Of a DNA stretch of 64,000 nucleotides, positions 37,267 to 46,108 are shown piece after piece. The DNA lies in contig NZ_BDBP01000041.1 of the NCBI RefSeq assembly GCF_001613045.1, forward strand, positions 21,698-85,697, written 5' to 3'. Each line of letters opens with the position of its first letter. The stretch's first letter is position 1. The translations under genes were made by a program, and so were the position numbers. This stretch comes from Nocardia lijiangensis NBRC 108240. Its GTDB lineage: Bacteria; Actinomycetota; Actinomycetes; Mycobacteriales; Mycobacteriaceae. The notes under the pieces are model-generated. The model searched no databases. It saw only the letters and a program-made list of their open reading frames with translations, and was not told the origin of the DNA.

Positions 37267-37823
37267 GGATCTCTCCCTAACGCCCAGCTCCGCTCGCTTA
37301 CGAATCGAAATGCGACAGCAGCGTAGCACTTAAGATTTGCGCGGCATCTGCGCGCAACGCCGACGAGTTCGACTTCTTCATGTTCCGGGCCGCGACGTCC
37401 GCGCGTGGCCGAATCGCCCTTCGCGCACCGGTTCTGAGTGTTTCGGCATCGGCATCGTGGACGGTCCGGCGTCCTCCTTGGCGCCGATACCACCCCGAGA
37501 AGGAAGAAGCCCCGAAGCGCACTGGCTCCGGGGCGTTCCATTTCGGTTTGGCCAGCGCGGGCGCGCCGCGACGATTCCGCACCAGGAGGGTCCGGCTTTC
37601 CACACCCAACGCCACGTCACCGCCTGACCTCCGATCAGCAGGTCACTGAGTGAGTGCGGTATTTCCGGGCGTGCTGTTTCTGAAAATGTTCTGCTGCAAC
37701 GTGATTGGTTGAAGGGTTCCTGGCGAGAAGAGGGCTTCCCGCCCTACACTCGAAGGTGAAACAGTCAGAACGCCTCGCGTCGGGTACCGCGCTCGGTCTG
37801 CGAATTGGCTGCGGGGGAAGGGG
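37267..37823. other. intergenic region with a hairpin
   Basis: 557 bp between divergent genes, so it should contain both promoters. GCCCCG at 37509 pairs with CGGGGC at 37529; read on the minus strand it is followed by TTCTTCC, a terminator-like layout. Frames here look spurious. Confidence 0.45.
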
Positions 37824-38357
37824 ATGGACGGCGTGACCGAGTTACTCGCCGCAATTCTCGGCGCGATCATCGGATCCGCACTGGGAGGCTACATCTCATA
37901 CGTGGTGCAGACCCAAGCGGTCGCCCGTTCGGAGCGGATGCTGCGAACCTTGCGACTCTACGAAGAGTGGCAGGACACAGAGATGCTCACAGCCCGTATA
38001 CGGGCGAACTGGATACTCGAGCGCAACTTCACGGCCGAGTCGCCCAAGTCCTTCAGCCAGCTTTCAAGCGCTCTTCTCGAGGCCCAGAAAGAAGAGGACT
38101 GGATCGCTGTCTCCCGGGTTGTGCACTTCTTCGAACTGGTCGCCATGCTTCTCGATGCAGGCGAACTCCACCGGCCGACGTTCAGGCGGCTCTTCGACCG
38201 CTATGTCGCCTACTGGTGCGACACGGCGCTCGACCAGCTTGTGGCAGTGTCGGAACGGGAAGATGCAGAGCTCGAAGCTGGCTGGGCAACGGCAGTCAGG
38301 GGCCTAAGAAGATCTGCCGTAGCCAGCGCGGCGCAGCCTCCAAACCCGGTCCGCTAA
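37824..38357 (+). CDS. membrane-anchored protein of unknown function (DUF4760-like)
   Basis: 177 aa. ATG follows GGGGGAAGGGG. One N-terminal membrane helix (ELLAAILGAIIGSALGGYIS), then an all-helical cytoplasmic domain: RTLRLYEEWQDTEMLTARIR, SRVVHFFELVAMLLDAGEL and FRRLFDRYVAYWCDTALDQL. Topology and helix pattern resemble DUF4760-type proteins that occur near mobile DNA; role unknown. Well-formed gene with good start. Confidence 0.75.
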   Translation: MDGVTELLAAILGAIIGSALGGYISYVVQTQAVARSERMLRTLRLYEEWQDTEMLTARIRANWILERNFTAESPKSFSQLSSALLEAQKEEDWIAVSRVVHFFELVAMLLDAGELHRPTFRRLFDRYVAYWCDTALDQLVAVSEREDAELEAGWATAVRGLRRSAVASAAQPPNPVR

Positions 38358-38386
38358 CCATCCGCTAAGCGTGACTCTTCTCGCGG

Positions 38387-38500
38387 ATGTTCCCGGACCC
38401 CCGAGACACGGCGGGCGATCGAGGGCACCGATTCGTCGGGGCGGGTGAGCATCGCGCGGGCCTGGCGGATCTGCTCGGCGTTCATCGCCGGGCAACCTGT
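38387..38500 (-). pseudogene. partial duplicate of a resolvase C-terminus
   Basis: MNAEQIRQARAMLTRPDESV then SIARRVSGV repeats, with few changes, the C-terminal HTH part of the resolvase at 39586-40288 (MNPEQIRQARVMLTRPDESV). About 35 codons remain, with no catalytic domain, and the recognition helix has degenerated. Points to an earlier resolvase copy or a local duplication. Confidence 0.7.
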
Positions 38501-38626
38501 TCGGCCGACGGCCGATGCGGCTGTTTCGATGCCTTCGATGCCGGGGTGCACGTCCGCATGCCGTCCGGTACCGGCGCCGCGGCGGGCGTGGGTGTGGCTA
38601 CCACCCGGAGCCACACCCCGGAGCTG

Positions 38627-38833
38627 TCACAACGCCACGACGGCGATGCCGTACAGGAGGGTCAGCACAGTGATCGTGGCGCCCAGGCCCTTGAAACCCT
38701 GCCGGATGATCGTGGTCCAGCCGTCCCCGTCGTGGTGCGACATCAGCGCGGCGAAGAGCGCGCCCGCCACGCCGATCGAGAGGATGAGCAGGGCGGCCAG
38801 GATGTGGAACATGGCGGTGGTCGAAATGGTCAT
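38627..38833 (-). CDS. small two-helix membrane protein, 68 aa
   Basis: ATG 38833. MFHILAALLILSIGVAGALF and LGATITVLTLLYGIAVVAL are hydrophobic helices around a short polar loop with HHDGDGW. Proteins of this size and pattern are common in AICE/conjugative plasmid modules of actinomycetes. No family assigned. Confidence 0.6.
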   Translation of the reverse strand: MTISTTAMFHILAALLILSIGVAGALFAALMSHHDGDGWTTIIRQGFKGLGATITVLTLLYGIAVVAL

Positions 38834-38917
38834 CGGATAATTCCGTTTCGGTTGGGGGCGGACCGAACGGGCCGAGGTCGCCGGGTGGCGTCTCGTGGTC
38901 CCGTTCGGAATGGGCGA

Positions 38918-39097
38918 TCAGGACACTACGAGCACCGAAACTCGATGTTGCAGTTGCAAGAAACCGCAGGTGGCGAGACCCTCGGCATGGGCGGTGAGGG
39001 TTGCAACACCGGCGTGTAGCCGTGGTAGAGCACGGCCTGGTGGAGCGGGCGCGCAGGGCGCGCGGGTGTGGCGGAGCGAGAGGTTGGTGTCGGTCAT
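38918..39097 (-). CDS. possible 59-aa protein
   Basis: ATG 39097 (MTDTNLSLRHTRAPCAP) to TGA 38918 (QLQHRVSVLVVS). G/C-biased wobble and position 85 bp upstream of the small membrane protein gene make it plausible, but there are no motifs. Could be chance. Confidence 0.3.
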   Translation of the reverse strand: MTDTNLSLRHTRAPCAPAPPGRALPRLHAGVATLTAHAEGLATCGFLQLQHRVSVLVVS

Positions 39098-39185
39098 ATC
39101 GATCCATGTGCTTCGCCACGGATCACAACGTGGACACCAGGATTACCCGCCAGGACTGACGCCGGCCGATGCTCTTTCAATGAGA

Positions 39186-39226
39186 CATATTCAAGGCTCC
39201 AGCCGGGAGGCTGGAGCCTTGATATG
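39186..39226. terminator. very strong hairpin, bidirectional terminator-like
   Basis: CAAGGCTCCAGCC at 39192-39204 pairs with GGCTGGAGCCTTG at 39209-39221 around GGGA. The stem extends with ATAT/ATAT on the outside except for one unpaired T. Short A/T flanks on both sides suit termination in either direction. Confidence 0.7.
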
Positions 39227-39314
39227 TGACAGGTCTCGGGCCGAGCGCCGTGGAGCTTGTCGAATTCGGCAATGAGCAGTGCCCGGCAGCACGGCAGGAC
39301 GCGACAGCCTCAGC

Positions 39315-39386
39315 GGTGGCGGTGGCGGTGGCGGTGGCGGTGGCGGTGGCGGTGGCGGTGGCGGTGGCGGTGGCGGTGGCGGTGGC
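39315..39386. repeat. hexanucleotide microsatellite, 12 x GGTGGC
   Basis: Twelve uninterrupted copies of GGTGGC (72 bp). It lies in a region with no reliable gene; the frames through it would give Ala-Val, Ala-Thr or poly-Pro repeats. Such a pure tract should be unstable by slippage. Confidence 0.95.
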
Positions 39387-39585
39387 GAGATTCGCGCGTA
39401 GCACGACCATCGGACACTTCGAGCGGCCCAGTTCCGGCATGGCGTAGCGCCCGGAAGGTGCGTATCCCATGTACGAGATCGGAACACCGTGGCCGCGGTT
39501 CTGTACATGTCAGTTCTGAATCTTCCCGGACAGAAGTGGCATTCATGGGATCCACCCGAGGCCGAGCGCCGCGTCTGGCCCCCTA

Positions 39586-40288
39586 TCAGCGAGAGGGCAG
39601 CAGGTCGTCGTAGTTGCTCACGTCGGGCAGCGGGCGATCCGCGCCCGCGGTGAGTCGGCCACCGGCGGCCTCGGGCACGTACTTGTAGATCGTGGACCGC
39701 GAGACCCCGAGCAGGCGGGCGATCGAGGACACCGATTCGTCGGGGCGGGTGAGCATCACGCGGGCCTGGCGGATCTGCTCGGGGTTCATCGCTGGCGGGC
39801 GCCCAAGACGCTGCCCGCGGGCACGTGCTGCGGCTAGGCTCGTTGGTGCCGTCGACGATCAGCTCGCGGATGAACTCGGCGAGAGCGGCGAACACGTGGA
39901 AGATCAAGCGGCCGCCGGGTGTGGTGGTGTCGAGGGCTTCGTGCAGGGACCGGAATCCGATGCCGCGCTTACGGAGTTCGGCGACGATCGCAATCAGGTC
40001 TTGCAGGGAGCGGCCGAGCCGATCCAGCGTGGGCACGATGAGGGTGTCGCCGGGCCGGAGGTAGTCGAGGCACTTCGCCAGTTCTTCGCGTTCGATGTTC
40101 TTGCCGGACTTCTTGTCCGCGAAGACCTTCTGGCATCCGGCCTCGCGCAGTGCATGCAGCTGGCGGTCGAATAACTGACCGGTGGTGGAGACCCGGGCGT
40201 AGCCGACCAGCGCGCCACCGCCGCCGATCGGGTCGAGGGCGTCACCGTCGAGGACAAGCGCCGGCGTCGCGGCGGAGGTGTCGTTCAT
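39586..40288 (-). pseudogene. Tn3-type serine resolvase/invertase, frameshifted
   Basis: From ATG 40288: GALVGYARVSTTGQLFDRQL with the nucleophilic Ser in ARVST, DKKSGKNIEREELAKCLDYL and VPTLDRLGRSLQDLIAIVAE, then the E-helix IRELIVDGTNE. A 2-bp loss near 39830 moves the HTH part (PEQIRQARVMLTRPDESVSS then SRSTIYKYVPEA) to another frame ending at 39586. Otherwise full length (about 233 aa). Confidence 0.85.
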
Positions 40289-40341
40289 GGGCGGGACTGT
40301 ACGAGAAAGGGCCGACAAGAATTGTTGGACACCAATCCTTT

Positions 40342-40358
40342 TCGACACGTTTTGTCGA
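40342..40358. promoter_or_regulatory. palindrome upstream of the resolvase, possible res subsite
   Basis: TCGACA-CGTTT-TGTCGA lies 54 bp upstream of the resolvase start. Small serine resolvases bind short inverted repeats of this kind next to their own gene. A related TTGTTGGACA half-site precedes it. Confidence 0.45.
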
Positions 40359-40629
40359 CACATGCCCGGTTCGGTTGACCTGGGCTTCCGGTGTCAATGT
40401 TCGAAGTCGTTTGCATGGATGACCGAACTGGTCTGCACGGCCTGGTCAGAGCGGTCCCATAGATTCCGCACGCGGGTTGTGACTCGATCGAGGGTTCGAG
40501 CGACCTGCGGTTTCACGAACGACAGTGTGGCGAACCGGTTTTGGGTCGGAAATGATCGTTTCACCCACCGCGCCTGTTGGTGGCGGGCATGAAGCAAGTC
40601 GTGGAGATACGCGGTGCGGGTCGGACTGG

Positions 40630-41307
40630 TTACGGGTGCGGCTGGGCTGGTCGTGATGGGGTGGTCGCGAAGTGCAGCCAGGTGTCGTGCAGCCACTGCT
40701 GGTAGGTGGCGGGGTCCCAGCCGAGGGTGCGCGTGATCAGAATGTAGGTTTCGGCTTGCCCGAGCGGGCCGGCGGTGGCGATGATCCAGTCCAGATCGGC
40801 GTCGGGGTGCAGCAAGCCGTCGGCGTGCATCCGGCGCCAGATTCCGGCGATGTTGTCCTGCGTGGCGGTTCGTCCGGCCTGTGCGGCCTGCGCGATCAGC
40901 GGTTCGCTGGCCTCGGCTTGGACGGCGACCGCAATGAGCGGGGCGACGCGCTCCATCAGAGCCCGTGTTCCGGGCGCGTAGGCAGCGATGCGATCATGCA
41001 GAGTGGGGGCGGTCCCGGCGCGCAGATACCAGTCGCGATGGGCCAGATCGACGTGTTGGGTGTCGCCGACGATCGCCACGTCGATAGCGCGTTTGAGCAG
41101 CTCTGCTTTGGACCCGAACCGCAGGTACACCGTGCGTGACCCCACTTTCGCGGCGTCGGCGACCGCCGCGAGAGAAGTCGCGGCGTAGCCGTCGGCGATG
41201 AACAGCCGGGTCGCCGCGTCGATGATCTTCTGTTCGGTCTCGGCCTTGCGCGCGTCCCATAACGGCGAGGTCTTCTTACTCGCCGGACCCTTGACACCCT
41301 CACTCAT
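40630..41307 (-). CDS. TetR-family transcriptional regulator
   Basis: 225 aa, ATG 41307. HTH: KIIDAATRLFIADGYAATSL then AAVADAAKVGSRTVYLRFG. The ligand-binding domain ends with WDPATYQQWLHDTWLHFATT. Divergent from the VOC protein with a palindrome between them, so it probably represses both. Confidence 0.92.
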   Translation of the reverse strand: MSEGVKGPASKKTSPLWDARKAETEQKIIDAATRLFIADGYAATSLAAVADAAKVGSRTVYLRFGSKAELLKRAIDVAIVGDTQHVDLAHRDWYLRAGTAPTLHDRIAAYAPGTRALMERVAPLIAVAVQAEASEPLIAQAAQAGRTATQDNIAGIWRRMHADGLLHPDADLDWIIATAGPLGQAETYILITRTLGWDPATYQQWLHDTWLHFATTPSRPAQPHP

Positions 41308-41318
41308 TTACCGCATCC

Positions 41319-41338
41319 TTACTGCACTACTACAGTAA
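41319..41338. promoter_or_regulatory. TetR operator palindrome
   Basis: TTACTG at 41319-41324 and CAGTAA at 41333-41338, perfect arms with an 8-bp spacer, placed 12 bp before tetR and 40 bp before the VOC gene. Confidence 0.65.
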
Positions 41339-41377
41339 TGCTGCACCATTACATGACTTCTGCAAAGGATAGCAGCG

Positions 41378-41824
41378 ATGATTCCCACACTCGCTGGGGT
41401 GCATCACCTCAAACTTCCCGTGTCCGATCTGACGCGTTCCATCGACTGGTACCGCACCCGGCTGGGCTACGTCGTCGGCATCGAATTCCACGAGCAGGGC
41501 ATCCTGATGGGCGTGGCGCTGCACCATTCGGCCGGCGGTCCGATGCTCGGTCTTCGGCGCGACCCGGAAAAGGCCGCGGCCGCAGCGGGATTCGACTACT
41601 TCTCCATCGGCGTGCCGGACAAGACGGCGCTGGAAGCACTCGCGGCGAACCTGGCAAATCTCGGCGAATCCCACGCCGGGGTGCATTTCGCCACGATCGG
41701 CTGGATCCTGCCCGAGCTACACGACCCCGACGGACACGAAATCCGCTTCTACACCGTCGAATCCCACACCGAACTCGGTGACCATCCCCTGGTCGTCACC
41801 GAGGCCCGCGAAACCGCCCAATAG
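41378..41824 (+). CDS. VOC (glyoxalase/bleomycin resistance) family protein
   Basis: 148 aa. HHLKLPVSDLTRSIDWYRTR begins the first beta-alpha-beta-beta-beta unit with a metal-type His; FDYFSIGVPDKTALEALAA begins the second; LHDPDGHEIRFYTVE holds the conserved DPDGxxIE/R-like end. AAAGGA precedes ATG. Substrate unknown. The divergent TetR regulator suggests inducible detoxification or catabolic use. Confidence 0.9.
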   Translation: MIPTLAGVHHLKLPVSDLTRSIDWYRTRLGYVVGIEFHEQGILMGVALHHSAGGPMLGLRRDPEKAAAAAGFDYFSIGVPDKTALEALAANLANLGESHAGVHFATIGWILPELHDPDGHEIRFYTVESHTELGDHPLVVTEARETAQ

Positions 41825-41878
41825 CGATCCCGTACCAGCCGTTCGCGCTTCACCGGCCGAAACTCGCCGGATGAAGCC

Positions 41879-42055
41879 ATGATTCCGTCAACTCGCAGGA
41901 CAGTCGCCGCTCGCGCCAGCGCGGCACTTCTTGTCGGGACGCTGGCCGCCCCTGTGCCCGGCCGGGCACGGGCCGCCGACGACTGGAGAGCCCGGGTCCC
42001 GGCCTCGGCGAGCGCAATTTTTCCGATAAGTACAACGCATCGACAAGGAGCCCAT
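41879..42055 (+). pseudogene. possible truncated secreted-protein gene
   Basis: ATG 41879 opens a credible signal peptide (TVAARASAALLVGTLAAPVP then GRARA) but the mature part quickly loses character and the frame runs into the next gene. May be a 5' remnant of an exported protein. Confidence 0.3.
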
Positions 42056-42056
42056 C

Positions 42057-42572
42057 ATGGCATCCGGCACGCAATTCGTCACCGCCCGTAGAGGTTTCCG
42101 CGCGATTGTAGAATCGCGCGATCGTTCGAAGCGACTCCGATGCCTGACTGCCGCCGCCGCAGCGATACCGGGACTGCTCGTTGTAGGTCAGGGCACCGCC
42201 GAGGCGGCCGGTCCCTGCGCTCTCTGGGCATTCCCCGCCGACGGCATCGTTCGCATCACCCAAAGCAACGGCTGGACCGTGACCTTCACGGGCGTCGGCC
42301 AACAGGTCACGTCACGAGCGTTGGCCACCTCGCCCCGCGCCAAAATGATGGACGGGACGGTCGGCTGGCACTCGAGCTGGACCAACGACAACAACCCTGC
42401 GGTGGTCAGCTTCACGATCAACTGGAGCAGCGGCCCTCAGGGCGACTACACGGGTACCCCGGACAGCAATGGTTTCGCGCATGGAACCACATACGACAAG
42501 AAAAATCGCTCGTCCAAGGCTTCGTGGGACTCGACAACGGCCTTTCAGTGCGTATCGAGGTCAGCTCGATAG
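42057..42572 (+). CDS. secreted protein of unknown function
   Basis: 171 aa. AAGGAG precedes ATG 42057. Extended N-region with Arg/Lys (SRDRSKRLRC), hydrophobic core LTAAAAAIPGLLVVG and Ala-x-Ala cleavage site at GTAEAAGPC, so about 120 mature residues. The mature domain is beta-rich with VRITQSNGWTVTFTGVGQQV, WTNDNNPAVVSFTINWSSGP and two Cys. It resembles small secreted proteins of mycobacteria/nocardiae without known function. Confidence 0.75.
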   Translation: MASGTQFVTARRGFRAIVESRDRSKRLRCLTAAAAAIPGLLVVGQGTAEAAGPCALWAFPADGIVRITQSNGWTVTFTGVGQQVTSRALATSPRAKMMDGTVGWHSSWTNDNNPAVVSFTINWSSGPQGDYTGTPDSNGFAHGTTYDKKNRSSKASWDSTTAFQCVSRSAR

Positions 42573-42616
42573 TCGGGTGTGGCCTTGAGGTACACCCCAA
42601 CACCCGCTCATGATCA

Positions 42617-43030
42617 TCATGTAGTCGCGTTGTGCAGTCGATCCCGGTAGATCCGGTATGCCTTGCGATCGGCGGCCGACGCGCTTTCACCGACTGTTTC
42701 GGCAGCGGCCAGCAGCGCCTGGTGAACGTGCAGTGGTGCGGTGACGTGAAGGCTGTAGCCCTGACCGCGGCGCACTTCTCGGCCTTGTCGCAGGGCGTCG
42801 CGTTCGGCTTCACCGAGGGCGGCGGTTTGGCCGGTGAGGTGGCGGGCGATTTTGCCTGGCATCTCGATTCGGATCGGGCGTGGTTGTTGGCTGTCGGTGC
42901 GTGCGGGTTGTTCGGGCCGGTCGGGCAGTAGGTCGTCGAGGGCGGTGCGGATCGCAACCCGGCTCACCTGGTGCCGGCGGGCCAGAGCAGCGATGCTCGC
43001 CGCGACGCAAGGCCTCACTCTTGAACTCGC
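42617..43030 (-). pseudogene. C-terminal part of a mobile-element HTH protein, fused to tniA
   Basis: After the junction near 43030 the complement reads SIAALARRHQVSRVAIRTAL (HTH), PIRIEMPGKIARHLTGQTAA, VRRGQGYSLHVTAPLHVHQA and a basic end YRIYRDRLHNATT. It has no own start; the frame opens inside the transposase sequence. It looks like the C-terminal part of a plasmid/AICE protein of unknown role. Confidence 0.5.
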
Positions 43031-43832
43031 TGGCATTGTCGACATACAACTGGACCGGTTTACCGCTCATCGGCCACATCGCATCCACGCCCAGGCGTTC
43101 GAGCCAGGCCCGCTTGTCGATCGCCATCTGCGCCAGGCACAAACCGACCGAGGTCGCCGACGGCGCCTCCAGGGTGATCACCAGCCCCGGAACACATTTC
43201 GATGCCTCATCGATCGCCGCGGTCACATACGGCCGGCCGATCGGCAACCGGTGCAGCTCGTCGACCACGATCACATCCGCCGGGGTGTGATCGATCTGCA
43301 CCCGTTCCAGCAGCCCCTGCACCGGCGGCGTGGAACCACCCGCCGCCCGCCGCGGGCGGGCCGCGTCGGATCCTTCCCGCGCGGTGACCACCTTCACCTG
43401 ATCCAACCGGCCGATCCGCCGCACCACCGCCGACCGTGACGGCGGGCGCAGGCCCTTGGCCCGGCACACATGGGCGATCTCGCGACAGATCACCGCCACC
43501 GACCGACGCTGCCGCGTCAGATACCTCGTCCGCAGCACCTTCCGCACGACCGCTTCCACCTCATCGGCCAGCCGCTCACCACCACGACCGCCACTCGAGG
43601 TGCCCGGCAGCAGATCCGAGGCCAGACCATCCCCAGCCCGCCACCGCTTCACCAGCGCATACACCTGCCGACGCTTCAACCCCAGCTCGGCGCCCGCTTC
43701 ATCGACAGCCGCCGCACTCACACGATCGTCGCGCGCCAGACGACCGATCACCTCCGCCCGACGCACCGCCAACTGCCAACGGGCCTCGCCTGCGGTGACC
43801 ACACCACGATCCGCAGCCGTATCCCCGGCCAT
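43030..43832 (-). pseudogene. tniA: TniA/Mu-type DDE transposase, 3'-truncated
   Basis: From ATG 43832 (GGGGGG upstream): helical HTH domains (AGAELGLKRRQVYALVKRWR, SVAVICREIAHVCRAKG), then the rve core with LLERVQIDHTPADVIVVDEL (first Asp) and VQLYVDNASEFKSEALRRG (second Asp). The catalytic Glu and the Mu C-terminal domain are missing; at about 43030 the sequence switches to an unrelated protein. No tniB or tniQ partner is present. Confidence 0.8.
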
Positions 43833-43844
43833 AACCACAACCCC

Positions 43845-43972
43845 CCAGCGCACACGAGTTCGAACGAAAAGCACGGTAATGCAGGCGAGTTCGCGACACG
43901 CCGATGTTCGAAATCCGCTGCACGCAGAGCCGAACCCCACGACAACAGTGCAGAGGAGTTCGAACATTGACA
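43845..43972 (-). repeat. transposon left end with repeated TTCGAAC motifs
   Basis: Upstream of tniA the complement begins TGTCAATGTTCGAACTCC at 43972. It then repeats TTCGAAC or close variants near 43935, 43909 and 43860. A TGT terminus followed by several transposase-binding repeats is the layout of Tn552/Tn5053/Tn7-type ends. The opposite end was not found. Confidence 0.55.
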
Positions 43973-44128
43973 TCCGGACGCACCGCCTCCGGATGCCGGG
44001 TGTCGGAGAAACGAAGGTTTCGAGACACGCGCCGAAGCACACCAAACGCACGCGATCCGCACGCGATCCGACATTCCCAGAGCACGGCCGCGTCAGTTCA
44101 ATCTCATTCATCCGCCCCCCTCGAATGG

Positions 44129-44401
44129 ATGGACGCAGAAATGGTGAACCCGTCAGGGCCGGTCGTGTCCTTCGGCCGACGTCACCGCTGGGCAAGCGTC
44201 ACCCTGGCCGTAGACCTGATCGTCAACACGGCAACAACGCCTTGGCCCGCAGTGCAACTCGGAGCCCACTGGACAGCGGTACTAGTCGCCGGCTACCTGC
44301 TTCTCGACTTGGGGTGGCAGCACGCGAAGAAGACGCTGCTGCGGTGGATCCGGCGAATCGGCATCGTCGTCATCCTGGTGCCCCGACCCGACGACGACTG
44401 A
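44129..44401 (+). CDS. small membrane protein, 90 aa
   Basis: MDAEMVNPSGP, then RWASVTLAVDLIVNT and HWTAVLVAGYLLLDLGW as hydrophobic stretches, a basic amphipathic segment (HAKKTLLRWIRR) and GIVVILVPRPDDD. ATG 44129 or 44141. No family recognised. It lies just outside the TniA-type transposon end. Confidence 0.4.
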   Translation: MDAEMVNPSGPVVSFGRRHRWASVTLAVDLIVNTATTPWPAVQLGAHWTAVLVAGYLLLDLGWQHAKKTLLRWIRRIGIVVILVPRPDDD

Positions 44402-46108
44402 GTCACGTCCCTGCGAGATCGCGCTGCCTATTCAGTCCTGACGCCCAAGTTCGCCCACTTATCGGAGGCCAGTTGAGATTCTCGCCGGACCCGGAGGTCC
44501 GGCGCTGCCCTGGATGAGCTGCAGTTATGCTCCGCGAGACAGTACACCGACCGATGAACGACAACTCGTCGACGCAATCCGCCCACGTCGTGACTTCGGA
44601 ACCCTCCGGGGATTTCTGTTGCGCCCCAGGTTCCGAACCGAACACACAACCCGGAACGACCACTCCATCACCAACTTCAAAGCCTAGGCGGCTCCCTAGA
44701 CCAACCCCGCAACCCTCGCTGGGTTCGCGGCACGTTGGCAACGACTGCCTCGCGTTACCCTCGGAATCGTATTGGTGGAATGGGATTTACGGGCTGACCG
44801 TACCGTCGATGCGGGCTTGCCAGGGCATGAATGTGCGACCTGCAGAGGCGGGCCATGGACCACGCAGTCGCCCGAGGAGAGCATGGAGGTGTAATCTCGC
44901 TCGACATGAACACATTCGCGTTGCGAGCGTGCAGCGCGCCGTGGACCCTTACAGATGTAGGAACAACTATTCCGTAGCGACGGACGTCACCGGCTCCCAG
45001 GGCTGACGAAGCACGACCCCCGCTGGTCATTAGACCACCAACATCCATCGCAGATCACCCGCCATACGCCCGTTCTGCGTCTTCCCACACACGATTGGTC
45101 GACCGTCGAGATCCGTCCACCGTGCACTCTCATCCAGACATGGATCCCTGGTGACACGCGCGAGTGCGGATCGACCGGAAGCGGTTCCGGCGTCAACGAC
45201 CGGCATCCGTGTACGATACCTGTACGCAGTATGCGGTACGACCATCAGCCGTGCGCGAGGTCCGCACCTCCGGCGCATACGTGGATCCGCATGACCGCCG
45301 ATCGTCCCGTCGGCCAGCCAGCGCAGAAGGCGCCTCAGAGCCACTCCCAGACGGGAACGCCGACGCCACTGGACTGACAGCGACCACCCCAGCGACAACG
45401 GACGCACTACGCAAACGCATTAAAACCCTTCCAACGTTGGCGCCAATCTGAGGCCGGTTGCTCGGCCTGAGTCGAATGATCGTTCAGCCGCCTGGTCTCC
45501 GACCGGCAGTCAGCACCACAAACGCTTGCGGCAGAACCGACTGTCGCCGCCTCCTCCCCATTCCCGCTGCCGCCACCACCACCCGGGACCTCAACGCCCA
45601 TCGCTCAACCATCTTCTCGGCGTGCACACGACCCTCGCCACCTGTAGCAGCGCACCGGCTTGGTCATGGCGCAGAAGCAGAAGATCGGGTTTCATGTAAG
45701 TGGGTGAATCAGGCTAGACGGGCCAGAATGCGATGTCCCATGCCTTTGATTCACAACAAGCGGTCGGTAGCTCACTCCGACGGCACCATGTCGGATACTG
45801 AGCCTCCAGAACGCAGGCGCACGACAGACTTTCAACGCCCTCGTCATCTCGTCCTCTCACATCGAAGTGTCGATGATCGACCAGCCAGCGGGAGTCCAAA
45901 GCCGACAGGCTTTCGACCCGCCGTGCTGGGCTTCCCCTGTGGTCGTGAGAGCTGAATCCGATGGTTGCGCATCCTTCTCGCAGACACCCCGCCGGATCAA
46001 TCGAGGTCGTCTGCCCAGACGATCCCCCTGAGTTGTCCCCTGCCGCAGCTAGGCTGCTGCTTCAGCTGCTTCTTCGACATGCCCATGATGGTTCTGGTGA
46101 GAGGAAGA
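44402..46108. other. 1.7 kb without a recognisable gene
   Basis: Base composition is less G/C-biased and codon-like periodicity is lost on both strands; the open frames are short and overlap. One feature: TTCGGAACC (44595-44603) pairs with GGTTCCGAA (44629-44637) as a 9-bp hairpin with an inner GGGG/CCCC pairing. Probably eroded sequence, or the non-coding left flank of the recombinase element. Confidence 0.5.

Noticed and set aside
37298..37615. Minus-strand 105-aa ORF upstream of the XRE-ImmA operon
   Set aside because: Its core is the translated hairpin (37509-37534); no family motifs.
39315..39386. CRISPR-like array
   Set aside because: The unit is 6 bp with no spacers; a simple tandem repeat. 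No CRISPR array or cas gene was seen anywhere in the window.
39191..39585. Protein with poly-Pro, Ala-Thr or Ala-Val tract (several frames)
   Set aside because: All are readings of the GGTGGC microsatellite without flanking motifs or ribosome-binding sites.
44527..45006. 160-aa plus-strand ORF
   Set aside because: Ser/Pro/Thr-rich without wobble bias or a start signal; contains the 44595 hairpin.
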